Shown here: positions 1 to 8,873 of the stretch, in pieces
Numbering within the stretch: the first letter of the stretch is position 1
How the letters are laid out: each line of letters opens with the position of its first letter
Assembly: GCA_023266575.1 (NCBI GenBank)
Contig: JAHFPV010000003.1
Span: 124,001 to 188,000, forward strand
Reading direction: 5' to 3'
From: Sphingobium sp.
GTDB lineage: Bacteria; Pseudomonadota; Alphaproteobacteria; Sphingomonadales; Sphingomonadaceae
DNA: 64,000 nucleotides
Made by a program: the position numbers and the translations under genes
Notes under the pieces: generated by a model
Seen by the model: only the letters and a program-made list of their open reading frames with translations
Databases searched by the model: none
Told to the model about the DNA's origin: nothing

Positions 1-44
1 GGCTGTGCGCGCCAGGCGAGGTGACCGATCCGGTGCCTGCATAA
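1..44 (+). CDS. possible 3' end of a gene cut by the window edge
   Basis: From base 3 a frame is open and ends in TAA at 42-44, which would give the C-terminal residues LCAPGEVTDPVPA. The piece is far too short to assign a family and could be chance. From here to the tRNA (45-179) I see no gene. Confidence 0.25.
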   Translation, partial: LCAPGEVTDPVPA

Positions 45-179
45 GGGGCGGGCGGAAACCGGATCGCGGATGACGATTACGCCGCAAGGGTCACGAAGCG
101 TCTTTCCTTGCAGTTTCCGATCGACGAGATGGCGTTCCAGTGAGAAATTTTTGTTTAATTTCAATTATTGATAACCAGG

Positions 180-270
180 TGGCGGAGCGGCAGGGATTCG
201 AACCCTGGATACGCTTTTGGCGTATACTCACTTTCCAGGCGAGCGCCTTCGACCACTCGGCCACCGCTCC
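180..270 (-). tRNA. tRNA-Ser (anticodon GGA)
   Basis: Read on the reverse strand, the sequence folds as a class II tRNA. A 7-bp acceptor stem (GGAGCGG with CCGCTCC) is followed by discriminator G and an encoded CCA (180-182). The D-arm carries TGGCCGAGTGG. The anticodon loop CTGGAAA gives GGA. A long variable arm (TACGCC...GGCGTA) and the T-arm loop GTTCGAATCC follow. The long variable arm and the anticodon together identify serine, decoding UCC/UCU. Confidence 0.95.
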
Positions 271-363
271 GCATTGCACTGGAAGTCGCGCTCCCTATCG
301 CGGCGAAGGCGGCTAGGCAAGGGGATGCTTTACTTTCCTGTGCGGTGGCGCTCTGATCGGCGT

Positions 364-1254
364 ATGATCCGTTTTTTCGCGCCCGCGCTGCTCGCTTTTG
401 TCGCTGCTTCTGCCGCTATCGCCGCTGATCCGCCCGCAACCCCCGCTGCCGTCGTGGCGACTGCGCCAGCCAGCGCCTGGCGCGCGATCGCGGCGGAGGA
501 TATGCTGGTGATGACGATCGAGGGGGGCAAGCGGGTGGTGATCCAGGTCGCGCCCGGCTTTGCGCCGCGCCATGTTGCCAATATTCGCGCGCTGGCCAGG
601 GCGCATTGGTGGGACGGGACCAGCATCAACCGGGTGCAGGATAATTATGTCGTGCAATGGGGCGATGTGACGGAAAAGAAGCCGCTGCCGCCCGGCCTGT
701 CGTCGACCAGTTCCGCCGATTATGTCCGATCGATCGCCAATGTGCGGCTGGCGATCACGCCATCGCCCTCGGCCGACGCCTATGCGCCCCAGACCGGCTA
801 TGTCGACGGCTGGCCGATGGCGATGGACGGCGACGGGGCGTGGCTGCCACATTGCTACGGCTTTGTGGGCGTAGGCCGCAATGTTTCGCCCGACGCGGGG
901 ACGGGGGCGGAACTCTATGCGGTGAACGGGCAGGCGCCGCGCCAGCTTGACCGCAATATCGCCGTGGTCGGCCGGGTGATCGAGGGGATGGCGCATCTGT
1001 CCAGCCTGCCGCGCGGGTCAGGCGAACTGGGTTTCTACACGGCGGACGAGAAAAAAGTGCCGATCCTGTCGGCGCGGCTGGCGAGCGACTTGCCCGACGC
1101 CCAAAGGCCGCGTTTTCAGGCGATGGACGTCGCCTCGCCCAGCTTTGCCACCTATCTGCACCTACGCGCCAACCGGAAGGATGATTTTTATGATCGGCCC
1201 GCTGGCGGGGTCGATCTGTGCAATGCGCCGGTGCCCGTAAGGGCCGCGCCTTAA
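364..1254 (+). CDS. exported cyclophilin-type peptidyl-prolyl isomerase
   Basis: A 296-residue protein predicted to speed cis-trans isomerisation of Xaa-Pro bonds in the periplasm. The start at 364 is preferred because it opens directly on a signal peptide (basic MIR, hydrophobic core, AIAAD near residue 20); the upstream extension of the same frame would run into the tRNA. The cyclophilin fold is recognised from VVIQVAPGFAPRHVANIR, the WWDGTSINRVQDNYVVQWGD stretch and FVGVGRN further on. At about 300 residues it is larger than the 160-190 of minimal cyclophilins, as is usual for this alphaproteobacterial exported group. It stands alone. The family call is firm; catalytic competence is not tested. 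Confidence 0.88.
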   Translation: MIRFFAPALLAFVAASAAIAADPPATPAAVVATAPASAWRAIAAEDMLVMTIEGGKRVVIQVAPGFAPRHVANIRALARAHWWDGTSINRVQDNYVVQWGDVTEKKPLPPGLSSTSSADYVRSIANVRLAITPSPSADAYAPQTGYVDGWPMAMDGDGAWLPHCYGFVGVGRNVSPDAGTGAELYAVNGQAPRQLDRNIAVVGRVIEGMAHLSSLPRGSGELGFYTADEKKVPILSARLASDLPDAQRPRFQAMDVASPSFATYLHLRANRKDDFYDRPAGGVDLCNAPVPVRAAP

Positions 1255-1312
1255 CGGAACATTCGTCGCGTCATTCGCGCTATAGCCGCAACAGGATAGC
1301 GGGAGAGAGCGG

Positions 1313-2428
1313 ATGATCGTCGGCACCGTCAAGGAAATCAAGAATCACGAATATCGCGTCGGCCTGACCCCCGAAAGCGTCCATGAACTGACCGCGCATG
1401 GCCATGACGTGCTGGTGGAGACGGGCGCAGGCGAGGGGATTGGGGCGCATGACGCGCTGTACGAGAAAGCGGGCGCGCGGATCGTCGCGACCGCGGCGGC
1501 GGTGTTCGCCAGCGCCGACATGATCGTCAAGGTCAAGGAGCCGCAGGTCGATGAGCGCGCCATGCTGCGGTCGGGGCAGATCCTCTACACCTATCTGCAT
1601 CTGGCCCCCGATCCCGACCAGACCCGCGACCTGATCGCCAGCCGGGCCATCTGCATCGCCTATGAAACGGTGACGGACGATCATGGCGGCCTGCCCTTGC
1701 TCAAACCCATGAGCCAGGTCGCGGGCCGCATGGCGATACAGGCCGGGGCGACCGCGCTGGAAAAGGCGCATGGCGGGCGTGGCGTGCTGCTGGGCGGAGT
1801 GCCGGGCGTGCTGCCTGCCAAGGTCGCGGTGATCGGTGGCGGTGTGGTGGGCTTCAACGCGGCGCAGATGGCGGCGGGTCTTGGCGCGGACGTCACCATC
1901 CTCGATCGCAGCCCCGAAGTGCTGGAGCGGCTGGGCATGTATTTCGAGGCGCGGGCCAAGACGCGCTTTTCCAACCGCGCGAACCTCGCCGAATGTGTCG
2001 CGGACGCCGATCTGGTGATCGGCGCAGTGCTGATCCCCGGCGCGGCGGCACCCAAGCTGGTCAGTGCGGCCATGCTGAAAACGATGAAAAAAGGCGCGGT
2101 GCTGGTCGATGTCGCGATCGACCAGGGCGGCTGTTTTGAAACCAGCCATGCCACCACCCATGCCGACCCCACCTATATCGTCGATGGCATTGTCCATTAT
2201 TGCGTCGCCAATATGCCCGGCGCGGTGGCGCGTACCAGCACCTATGCGCTCAATAATGTGACGCTGCCCCATGCGCTGCGGATTGCCGATCTGGGATGGA
2301 AGGATGCGTTGCGGACCGACCGGCATTTGCTGGCGGGGCTGAATGTGTGGGACGGCAAAGTGACCTACCAGGCGGTCGCCGAGGCGCTGGGGCTGGCCTA
2401 TGTGGAGGCGGCGGAGGCGGTGGCCTGA
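1313..2428 (+). CDS. ald: alanine dehydrogenase
   Basis: A 371-residue enzyme, the normal length, converting L-alanine, NAD+ and water to pyruvate, ammonia and NADH. The N-terminal signature ([20 protein letters not shown]) is nearly canonical. The catalytic lysine falls at K75 (IVKVKEP) and the catalytic histidine at H96 (YLHLAPD), the same positions as in Bacillus enzymes. The NAD-binding Rossmann motif [14 protein letters not shown] lies near residues 170-185, and [14 protein letters not shown] near the C-terminus is typical. A purine-rich GGGAGAGAGCGG lies just upstream of the ATG. It is monocistronic; a 10-bp perfect stem at 2503-2533 follows. Confidence 0.97.
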   Translation: MIVGTVKEIKNHEYRVGLTPESVHELTAHGHDVLVETGAGEGIGAHDALYEKAGARIVATAAAVFASADMIVKVKEPQVDERAMLRSGQILYTYLHLAPDPDQTRDLIASRAICIAYETVTDDHGGLPLLKPMSQVAGRMAIQAGATALEKAHGGRGVLLGGVPGVLPAKVAVIGGGVVGFNAAQMAAGLGADVTILDRSPEVLERLGMYFEARAKTRFSNRANLAECVADADLVIGAVLIPGAAAPKLVSAAMLKTMKKGAVLVDVAIDQGGCFETSHATTHADPTYIVDGIVHYCVANMPGAVARTSTYALNNVTLPHALRIADLGWKDALRTDRHLLAGLNVWDGKVTYQAVAEALGLAYVEAAEAVA

Positions 2429-2502
2429 GAAGGGGTGCAAAGCCCGCCCGCCAACTTTTGCCTGTCGCTGTTGCGGGTTAGCCGCGCCTGTTCGTCTAGC
2501 CA

Positions 2503-2533
2503 GACAAGGGACCGCTGATCCACGTCCCTTGTC
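2503..2533. terminator. hairpin after ald
   Basis: GACAAGGGAC (2503-2512) and GTCCCTTGTC (2524-2533) form a perfect 10-bp inverted repeat with an 11-base loop. No T-run follows, so this is either a weak terminator of ald or a regulatory stem in the leader of the following permease gene. The rest of 2429-2658 shows no gene. Confidence 0.4.
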
Positions 2534-2658
2534 CGGTTTCGCCGAAGAGAGGCATGGTTTCCCGTGATGATCGATTCCCCGTCATTCGCCCCCTTGACCT
2601 GCAAGGGCGTTCGCAACAGCTTGACCGTGGGTCAGGCACGGGAACAGGGAGCGCGGTG

Positions 2659-3489
2659 ATGCAGGGCGATGTCATGACCTGGCTGGTGCCGCTGGTTTCG
2701 ATGCTGGCCGCCGGGCTGGTGGCCGGTTTTGCCGCCGGGATTTTCGGCATTGGCGGCGGTTTCGTCGTCGTGCCTGCTTTGCTGGTGGTGCTGCCGCTGC
2801 TGGGCGGCACGCATGAGGCGATTGCCCATGTCGCGATCGGCACGTCGGCTGCGACGATCATCGTCACCTCGATCCGGTCGCTGCTGGCCCATGCCCGGCG
2901 CGGGGCGGTGGAATTTGAAGTGCTGCGCGCCTGGGCGCCGTGGATTGTGCTGGGTTGTGGCGCAGGCGTGATGCTGGCGGGCCATGTCAACGGCAACACG
3001 CTCAAGATGATCTTCGCCACGGGCGTTGGCCTGATGTCGCTCAACTTCCTGTTGCCCAGCGTCAGCGGGAAAGTGGTCAGCGACACCATGCCGTCGGGCA
3101 TATTGCGCATGGGGATTGCGGGCGGGCTTGGCACCTTCTCCTCGCTGCTCGGCATTGGCGGCGGCGTCATCGCGATCATGGTGATGACCCTGTGCGGCCG
3201 GACCATCCACCGCGCCATCGCCACCGCGTCGGGCATCGGCACGCTGATCGCCATTCCGACCACCATCGGCTTTGCCCTGATCGGCCTGAAGGAAGGCGGG
3301 CTGCCCTGGGGATCGCTGGGCTATGTCAATATTCCAGCGACCCTGGCGATCGCGTCCATGTCGATGCTGACCGCGCCGCTGGGCGTGGCCGCCGCGCACA
3401 GCCTGCCAGCCTCACCGCTCAAGAAGATTTTTGGCATCTATCTGGTCGTGATCTCGGTCATCATGTTCCGGGGCGCGCTGCACGGCTGA
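2659..3489 (+). CDS. TauE/SafE (TSUP) family membrane permease
   Basis: A 276-residue polytopic inner-membrane protein of the TSUP family, whose members export sulfite, sulfoacetate or other sulfur-containing or organic anions. The fold is an internal duplication, and both repeat motifs are visible: GIFGIGGG near residues 27-34 and LLGIGGG near 163-169. About eight hydrophobic segments can be counted. The ATG at 2659 is chosen because AGGGAG lies about 8 bases upstream; an ATG at 2674 is possible, and the upstream extension from 2554 is hydrophilic and unlike the family. The substrate cannot be told from sequence, and no sulfur-metabolism gene is adjacent. Confidence 0.88.
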   Translation: MQGDVMTWLVPLVSMLAAGLVAGFAAGIFGIGGGFVVVPALLVVLPLLGGTHEAIAHVAIGTSAATIIVTSIRSLLAHARRGAVEFEVLRAWAPWIVLGCGAGVMLAGHVNGNTLKMIFATGVGLMSLNFLLPSVSGKVVSDTMPSGILRMGIAGGLGTFSSLLGIGGGVIAIMVMTLCGRTIHRAIATASGIGTLIAIPTTIGFALIGLKEGGLPWGSLGYVNIPATLAIASMSMLTAPLGVAAAHSLPASPLKKIFGIYLVVISVIMFRGALHG

Positions 3490-3511
3490 TCGCCGAATGC
3501 CGCATCGGCCT

Positions 3512-3567
3512 TCACCCCCACCCGGCCATCCTACGACAGTAGCCTATGGGTGGCCGGGTGGGGGTGA
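3512..3567. repeat. perfect 17-bp inverted repeat
   Basis: Bases 3512-3528 (TCACCCCCACCCGGCCA) pair perfectly with 3551-3567, leaving a 22-base loop. It lies between the permease stop and the next gene. It may act as a terminator, but the G/C-rich arms without a T-run resemble the dispersed intergenic palindromes seen elsewhere in this window. Confidence 0.7.
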
Positions 3568-3670
3568 GGGCTGGTGCGGCCCGAATGTGCGAAGGCACAT
3601 TCCCAAACACGCCCACCCCTAACAGATATTGTCACTGGCAGGCTTTCCCTCCATTCGTGTAGCGGGGGAC

Positions 3671-4399
3671 ATGATGGGGCAGACTGACCAGATTTCCGTG
3701 CTGCTGGTGGAGGATGACGCCGCCGCGCGCGCCAATATCGCCGCGATCCTGAGCAATGCGGGCATGACCGTGGAACAGGCCGAGGATGGCGCGACCGGGC
3801 TGACGCGCGCGGGCAGCGGCGGGCATGACGTGCTGATCCTCGACCGGATGCTGCCACATTATTCGGGCATCGACATCGTCACCCGGCTGCGCGGCGCGGG
3901 CGTGGGTGCGCCGGTGCTGATGCTGTCGGCGCTGGGGCGCAGCGAACATCGGGTCGAGGGGCTGGAAAGCGGGGTCGACGATTATCTGGCCAAGCCGTTC
4001 GAGCCGGACGAGTTGGTCGCCCGCGTCCGCGCGCTGTGGCGACGCGCCAGCCGCCGCAATCATGATCCGGTGCTGCTGTTTGGCGATCTGGAATGTCATG
4101 CCAAGGCGCGCACCGCCTATCGCCAGGGTCGGCATCTGGCGCTGTCGCCCAAGGAATTTGAGCTGTTCCGTTACCTGATGGACCATGCGGGCGAGGTGGT
4201 GACGCGCGAAATGCTGCTGCGCCATGTGTGGAAGCTGAATTTCGATCCGCAGACCAATGTCGTCGACGTCAATGTCGGCCGCCTGCGCCGCAAGCTGGAG
4301 GAAGGGTTTGACGGCCCGGTGCTGGAAACCGTGTGGGGCACCGGATACCGGCTGATCGCGGCGGGGGCCGGACCTGCCAGCGGATCGGCCGTTGGGTAG
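3671..4399 (+). CDS. OmpR-family response regulator
   Basis: A 242-residue DNA-binding response regulator. The receiver domain (about 8-122) has the acidic pocket VEDD, the phospho-acceptor Asp near residue 58 (LILDRMLP) and the conserved Lys in LAKPFEP. A winged-helix effector domain follows (about 140-235), with LSPKEFELFRYLM, VDVNVGRLRRKL and TVWGTGYRL. The ATG at 3671 sits behind AGCGGGGGA. The gene overlaps the downstream kinase by 8 bases, so the two are translationally coupled partners. The target regulon is unknown. Confidence 0.93.
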   Translation: MMGQTDQISVLLVEDDAAARANIAAILSNAGMTVEQAEDGATGLTRAGSGGHDVLILDRMLPHYSGIDIVTRLRGAGVGAPVLMLSALGRSEHRVEGLESGVDDYLAKPFEPDELVARVRALWRRASRRNHDPVLLFGDLECHAKARTAYRQGRHLALSPKEFELFRYLMDHAGEVVTREMLLRHVWKLNFDPQTNVVDVNVGRLRRKLEEGFDGPVLETVWGTGYRLIAAGAGPASGSAVG

Positions 4400-5744
4400 G
4401 ATCAATCTGTTCCACTCGGTATTCGGCCGGGTGACTTTGTCGGCGCTGCTGGTCAGCCTGTTGTCCACGCTGGCGCTGTTTCTGGTGGTCGAAAAGATCG
4501 TCGCCGATGATGGCCGGGCGATGCTGGCGCGGGAGGTCGATACCGATCTGGCTGGCCTTGCGGATATTTATGTGAGCGGCGGCGACACGGAGTTGCGCGC
4601 GCGTATCGCCGATCGGCTGGCGGTCGAGCGGGAGGATGGCGAGCAGGGCTGGTATCTCCTGGCCGACGCGCAGGGCCGCCGCATCGCGGGCAATCTGGAA
4701 CGCTGGCCGAAATTATCCTCGCGCGTTTCCGAAGCGCGCTTCGTCACTCTGCCCGATGGGCGACGCATGTTCGCGCGCGCGACCCGGCTCGGCCCGGCGG
4801 CGCAATTGCTGGTCGGGCGCAGCAATTTGCGGGGGGAGGCGTTGCTCGCCCGGCTGGCGGCGGCCTTTGCCGTGGCGGGGGCGCTGATCGCGCTGCTCAG
4901 CCTGACGGCGGGCCATTTTGCCGCGCGCCGCCTGCGCGCACGGGTGGAGGCGGTCAACGCGACCTTCGCCGCCGTCCGCGCCGGATGGATTGCAGCGCGG
5001 GTGCCGGGCGCAGGGACCAGCGACGAACTGGCCGAACTTGCGGGCAATACCAATGCGATGCTGGATCAGGTCGAACGGCTGATCGAGGCGCAGCGCGCCG
5101 TGTCGGATCAGACCGCGCATGAAATCCGTACCCCGCTGATGCACCTCGACACCCGCATATTGAAGGCGATGGAAGGGACGCAGGACTTGGGCCTGCTGCG
5201 CACGCTGGACCAGTCGCGCGGCGAGATTCGCGGGGTCGTGCGGCTGCTCGATTCGCTGCTCGACATAGCGGGCACGCAGGCGCTGCGCGGTGACCTGCGC
5301 GGGCTGGCGGAGGTCGATCTGAGTGACATCGCCGAGACGCTGGCCGACCTCTATGGCGCAAGCGCGGAGGAACTGGGCATCGGCTTTCATGCCCGGATCG
5401 CGCCGGGGGTGATGCTGCGCGCGGACCCGATGCAGATGATGCGGCTGATGTCCAACCTGCTCGACAATGCGTTCAAATATGTGCCGAGCGGCGGGTCGGT
5501 GGCGCTGGAGCTGTCGCCCGGCCCGCGCATCGTGGTGCAGGATGACGGCCCCGGCATCCCGGCTGCCGACCGCGCGCGCATTTTTGAACGTTATGTCCGG
5601 CTCGATGTCGGGTCCGGTGGCGGCCATGGGCTGGGACTGGCGCTTGCCAGAGCGATTGCGCAGCGGCATGAACTGTCGCTGCATGTGGAGGATGCAGCGC
5701 CCGGTGCGCGCTTCGTCGTCCAGTTGGAGGATCAGGATGTTTAG
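4392..5744 (+). CDS. sensor histidine kinase
   Basis: A 450-residue inner-membrane kinase, partner of the preceding regulator. One membrane helix at about 16-34 and a second at about 155-175 enclose a periplasmic sensor region of about 120 residues. A HAMP linker follows, then the HisKA helix with phospho-acceptor His near 243 (SDQTAHEIRTPL), and an HATPase domain with NLLDNAFKY (N box), DDGPGIP (G1) and GHGLGLALA (G2). The start is taken as TTG 4392, overlapping the regulator stop; GTG 4431 is an alternative that would trim the cytoplasmic tip. Its 3' end overlaps the next frame by 8 bases. Confidence 0.92.
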   Translation: MGRINLFHSVFGRVTLSALLVSLLSTLALFLVVEKIVADDGRAMLAREVDTDLAGLADIYVSGGDTELRARIADRLAVEREDGEQGWYLLADAQGRRIAGNLERWPKLSSRVSEARFVTLPDGRRMFARATRLGPAAQLLVGRSNLRGEALLARLAAAFAVAGALIALLSLTAGHFAARRLRARVEAVNATFAAVRAGWIAARVPGAGTSDELAELAGNTNAMLDQVERLIEAQRAVSDQTAHEIRTPLMHLDTRILKAMEGTQDLGLLRTLDQSRGEIRGVVRLLDSLLDIAGTQALRGDLRGLAEVDLSDIAETLADLYGASAEELGIGFHARIAPGVMLRADPMQMMRLMSNLLDNAFKYVPSGGSVALELSPGPRIVVQDDGPGIPAADRARIFERYVRLDVGSGGGHGLGLALARAIAQRHELSLHVEDAAPGARFVVQLEDQDV

Positions 5745-6303
5745 GCTGTTGCTGCCCGCATTGCTGCTTGCCACGACGCCCGCCGCGCCCGCAGCCGACA
5801 TGCTGCCCGCCGATCCGGTGCTGCGCACGCTGATGGAAGGGGACGCGGCGCTGGCCGGGGGTAATGCCGCGCAGATGATGGACACAGCGCAGGTTTTGAA
5901 GGCGCTGGGCGCGACCCCGGCAGAGGGGCAGGATGATCTCGCCGCGCTCTGGACGCAGGAGGCGCAGACGCGCGGCGTGACCCGATCGACGCTCGCCTTT
6001 CGCGGGCGGGCGCTGGGGCCGGCCTACAGGCGCGGATCGCTGGTGGCGGGCGGCAGCTTCACCATGCGGCAATTATTCCTGGCGGGGCAGCGGGCGCAAA
6101 TTTCCATCGCACCGGCGGGCGGGGCCGGCGGCGCTGGCCTGTCGATCCGGGTGCAGGGGGCGGACGGCGCGACCCTGTGCGCCAAGGCGGTGGGCGGGCC
6201 ACAGGCGGACTGCGCCTGGCTGCCGGTCTTTACCGAACGCTATGATATCGTGATCGAAAATGGCGGTTCATCGCCTGCCGGATTTTATCTGATCGTGCGC
6301 TGA
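5737..6303 (+). CDS. exported protein of unknown function co-encoded with the two-component system
   Basis: A 188-residue protein with a clear signal peptide (MFRLLLPALLLATTPAAPAA). The start ATG 5737 lies within the last codons of the kinase and is preceded by GGAGGATCAGG, so translation is coupled. The C-terminal 70 residues are beta-rich (FTERYDIVIENGG, AGFYLIVR), with cysteines in LCAKAV and ADCAWL that could pair. This resembles pre-peptidase C-terminal-like beta-sandwich modules, but I do not recognise the family. As the third gene of the operon it may be an output of the kinase or a periplasmic accessory sensor. Confidence 0.8.
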   Translation: MFRLLLPALLLATTPAAPAADMLPADPVLRTLMEGDAALAGGNAAQMMDTAQVLKALGATPAEGQDDLAALWTQEAQTRGVTRSTLAFRGRALGPAYRRGSLVAGGSFTMRQLFLAGQRAQISIAPAGGAGGAGLSIRVQGADGATLCAKAVGGPQADCAWLPVFTERYDIVIENGGSSPAGFYLIVR

Positions 6304-6425
6304 TCCCGGCTCCGTTCGTCGTTGCAAGGGCGCATTTCATCCATTCTGTCGTTTCGTTCAGGCGAAAAAGGGCGGGGTCGGGGCGTTGTCTCTTTCGTGT
6401 TTCACGAGGAATGAGGAGAAACCCC

Positions 6426-6794
6426 ATGAAGCGTTCGTCCTTTCTGGCCGCTGCCGCCCTGCTCACCCTGACTTCCACCGCCGCGCTGGCCCAGGGCGAA
6501 GGGCCGGTCAGCTATGAGGAGCAACTGGCGCAGGTTGAAAACCAGCTGACCTATCAGGCGCCGATTGCCGGGATCGAAAATGATTATTGGTTCAATTATC
6601 AGACCGACCTTGCCGAAGCGCGCAAGGAATTGACCAAGGATCTGCGCGGCGCGTCCGATGCAGAGGATAATCGCGACGCCTGGGAGGAATATCGCGCAGA
6701 ACTGGCCGATGCGCGCGGCGATTATGCCAAGGAAATGGCCGAGAAGGGCTATCCGGTTGGTCAGGTCAGCGTGCTGAGCGATACGGGTCGTTGA
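6426..6794 (+). CDS. small exported charged protein, unknown function
   Basis: A 122-residue protein beginning with a signal peptide (MKRSSFLAAAALLTLTSTAA, cleavage near ALA-Q). The mature part is strongly charged and probably helical, rich in Ala, Glu, Asp and Arg, with tyrosine/tryptophan pairs (NDYWFNY, DAWEEYR). ATG 6426 is preferred over an in-frame upstream codon because GAGGAG lies at the right distance. It stands 122 bases after the previous gene and before a convergent gene. No family is recognised. Confidence 0.75.
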   Translation: MKRSSFLAAAALLTLTSTAALAQGEGPVSYEEQLAQVENQLTYQAPIAGIENDYWFNYQTDLAEARKELTKDLRGASDAEDNRDAWEEYRAELADARGDYAKEMAEKGYPVGQVSVLSDTGR

Positions 6795-6824
6795 CGATGC
6801 GGGGGAGGGGCTGACCCTCCCCTA

Positions 6825-8015
6825 TCAATCCGCGTCGGGATCGCGGAAATTGAGCCGCCGCGTCACGGTATAGTCCAGCACGCCGACCAGCAGATAGCTG
6901 ATCCATTGCTTGGCCAGCGTCAATATGGTGCGGGTGGCGCGGTGGCTTTCCAGCGTCACGACGCGGCTGTCCCGCGCCATCCGGTCGATCAGGCCGCGCA
7001 CGGACGTGGCAAACCCGGCATCGTCGATCCGCAGCATGACCTCTAAATTGACGAACAGGCTGCGCATGTCGAAATTGGCCGATCCGATGAACACGGCATC
7101 GTCGATGACGATCAGCTTCATGTGCAGCTTGGCCGGGCTATATTCGGCAATCTCCACCCCGCGCTTGAGCAGCGGCCCATAGAGCAGCCGCGCTGCCGCG
7201 ATCGTTGCGCCATTGTCCGACTTGGCGGGCAGGATGATCCGCGCACCCTTGCGCCTTGTCGCGCGGGCGATCCGCTTGAGCATCCCGCGTCCGGGCGAGA
7301 AATAGGCCGCGACCATATCGACCCGCTGCGCCTGTTCCAGATCATGTTTCACCACCTGCGCCCAGGGGCTGAGTCGCCGCGTCGGTCCGCCGATCAGCCA
7401 GCGGAACGGATCGGCGGGATCATGATGGAGCGAGGGGTGCCAGTGGCGCACCATGTAGCGCAACGTCCGGAAACGCTGCTTGCGCGTCGCGACCCAGCGC
7501 CAGAGTTGGCCATACCAGCGGCTCATCGCCTCGACCTGCGGTCCTTCCATCCACAGGCCAAGGTCGGCCCAACTGTCCTGCGGCGGGATGCCGAAATAGC
7601 CATCCTCGACATTGAAGCCGCCGATCAGCATCCGCGCGTCATCGGCGATCGCCATTTTCTGATGGTTGCGGATCAGGTAGCGGGTCGACCGGCGCGTGCC
7701 GAAACGGCCGAAATGCCCGCCCGCCTCCACCAACGGCGAAAAGAAAGTGTCGGGGGTGCGGGACGATCCGAAGCCGTCGACCATCAGCGTGACCGTCACG
7801 CCGCGCGCCCGTGCCCCGACCAGCGCGTCGCGTATCTTCGTGCCGCTGCCATCATCGGCAAAGATATAATAATAGAGTTTGAGCGAGGTGCGCGCGCCGG
7901 TGATCAGCGCCACCAGTGCGTCGAACAGGGCCGCGCCATCATCGATCAGGCGCAGATGATTGCCGTCCAGCGTGACGGCGATGTCGGGCGCTTGGACTTT
8001 CACGGGGGTCGCCAT
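6825..8015 (-). CDS. phospholipase D-like / cardiolipin synthase family protein
   Basis: A 396-residue member of the HKD superfamily, likely a cardiolipin synthase or related phosphatidyltransferase. Both catalytic HxK(x4)D motifs are present: HQKMAIADD in the first half and HMKLIVIDD in the second, each followed by the usual GGFN or GSANFD. There is no N-terminal membrane anchor, so it resembles the ClsB/ClsC type more than ClsA. ATG 8015 with GAGGG just upstream is preferred to GTG 8051. It is divergent from rpoZ, with 119 bases between the start codons. Confidence 0.88.
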   Translation of the reverse strand: MATPVKVQAPDIAVTLDGNHLRLIDDGAALFDALVALITGARTSLKLYYYIFADDGSGTKIRDALVGARARGVTVTLMVDGFGSSRTPDTFFSPLVEAGGHFGRFGTRRSTRYLIRNHQKMAIADDARMLIGGFNVEDGYFGIPPQDSWADLGLWMEGPQVEAMSRWYGQLWRWVATRKQRFRTLRYMVRHWHPSLHHDPADPFRWLIGGPTRRLSPWAQVVKHDLEQAQRVDMVAAYFSPGRGMLKRIARATRRKGARIILPAKSDNGATIAAARLLYGPLLKRGVEIAEYSPAKLHMKLIVIDDAVFIGSANFDMRSLFVNLEVMLRIDDAGFATSVRGLIDRMARDSRVVTLESHRATRTILTLAKQWISYLLVGVLDYTVTRRLNFRDPDAD

Positions 8016-8069
8016 CGCGCCCTCATGCCGCCTTTTGGCCGGGTGCGCCACGGCTTTATGGCCTTTTCA

Positions 8070-8098
8070 TTGACTTGGGACAGGGGCGCTGCTAACCG
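8070..8098 (+). promoter_or_regulatory. candidate promoter of rpoZ
   Basis: A TTGACT hexamer (8070-8075) is followed after 17 bases by TAACCG (8093-8098), about 37 bases before the TTG start of rpoZ. The -35 match is good and the -10 is weak, so this is only a candidate. Confidence 0.35.
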
Positions 8099-8134
8099 GC
8101 CCACTAATCATTCCATTTGTTGCAGGAGGCCCGT

Positions 8135-8479
8135 TTGGCCCGCGTTACCGTCGAAGATTGCGTCGACAAGGTTACCAACCGTTTTGACCTCGTCCTGCTC
8201 GCCGCCCAGCGCGCGCGGGAGATTTCGGGCGGCGCAGAGTTGACCGTGGACCGGGACCGGGACAAGAACCCCGTCGTCGCGCTGCGCGAAATCGCCGAGG
8301 AAACGGTGCTGCCCGCCGAACTGCATGATTCGGTCGTCGCCTCGCTCCAGAAGGTGCAGATTGACGATGACGATACGCCGGACGAAATCGGATCGATCGC
8401 GCAGTCGGCCGAAGCCCTGCGCTTGACCGCGGCGGCCCCGCCGCGCAACCAGAATATCGGCGGCGATTACGACGGCTGA
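8135..8479 (+). CDS. rpoZ: DNA-directed RNA polymerase omega subunit
   Basis: A 114-residue omega subunit, which helps fold and assemble the beta' subunit into core polymerase. The hallmark N-terminus [13 protein letters not shown] and the following [16 protein letters not shown] are almost canonical, and the VVALREIAE motif follows. The start is a TTG at 8135, decided by GGAGG at 8125-8129 and by the family N-terminus. The acidic, disordered C-terminal tail is as long as usual in alphaproteobacteria. A strong intrinsic terminator follows 28 bases after the stop. Confidence 0.97.
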   Translation: MARVTVEDCVDKVTNRFDLVLLAAQRAREISGGAELTVDRDRDKNPVVALREIAEETVLPAELHDSVVASLQKVQIDDDDTPDEIGSIAQSAEALRLTAAAPPRNQNIGGDYDG

Positions 8480-8506
8480 TCCACCGGATACGGTTTGGAG
8501 AGGGAA

Positions 8507-8546
8507 GAGGCCCGGCCTGCACAAGCAGGACCGGGCCTCACTTTTT
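8507..8546 (+). terminator. intrinsic terminator of rpoZ
   Basis: GAGGCCCGGCCTGC (8507-8520) pairs with GCAGGACCGGGCCTC (8525-8539), with one bulged base and a 4-base loop, followed by a T-run at 8542-8546. Confidence 0.92.
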
Positions 8547-8581
8547 GGTGGGTGATTGAGCGGCTTTCGCACAGTCACACC

Positions 8582-8670
8582 CGTCATTCCCGCGCAGGTG
8601 GGAACCCATGTCTCGCCATACGACTCGATTGCCGGAGGCAAGATGGGGCCCCGCCTGCGCGGGGATGACG
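8582..8670. repeat. intergenic palindromic repeat
   Basis: CGTCATTCCCGCGCAGGTGG (from 8582) is mirrored by a near-complement (8650-8670, ending GGGGATGACG) around a spacer of about 47 bases. The GTCATTCCCGCG...GGGGATGACG pattern is a widespread intergenic repeat type in alphaproteobacteria. It fills the gap between rpoZ and the reverse-strand ung operon. Confidence 0.75.
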
Positions 8671-8677
8671 AAAGACG

Positions 8678-8866
8678 TTATGTCGGTGAATCTGCAGGCC
8701 GCGGGACGCGCTTGCCCTTGGTCCGGCTTGTGAGGTGAAACTGCCCGCAGCGGTCGCAGCGATAGGGGCGCAATATGATGCTAGCCCGCTCTGCCGCTAC
8801 CTGGGCGTCTGCTTCCGATCCATAGCGCCGCTTGGCGGCGCAGATGCGCAGTCGCGTACTCTTCAC
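8678..8866 (-). CDS. small conserved protein with CxxC-type motif
   Basis: A 62-residue basic protein starting at GTG 8866, eight bases after the ung stop, so probably the second gene of the ung transcript. It has KRRYGSEADAQVAAERA followed by YRCDRCGQFHLTSR, a CxxCGxxH arrangement suggesting a single zinc knuckle, and a basic C-terminus. Such short proteins are common beside housekeeping genes in alphaproteobacteria, but the function is unknown. A longer in-frame extension upstream would overlap ung and is not preferred. Confidence 0.7.
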   Translation of the reverse strand: MKSTRLRICAAKRRYGSEADAQVAAERASIILRPYRCDRCGQFHLTSRTKGKRVPRPADSPT

Positions 8867-8873
8867 GATTCGG

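Noticed and set aside
217..363. N-terminal extension of the cyclophilin gene
   Set aside because: It overlaps the tRNA-Ser and lacks protein-like composition; the signal peptide begins at 364.
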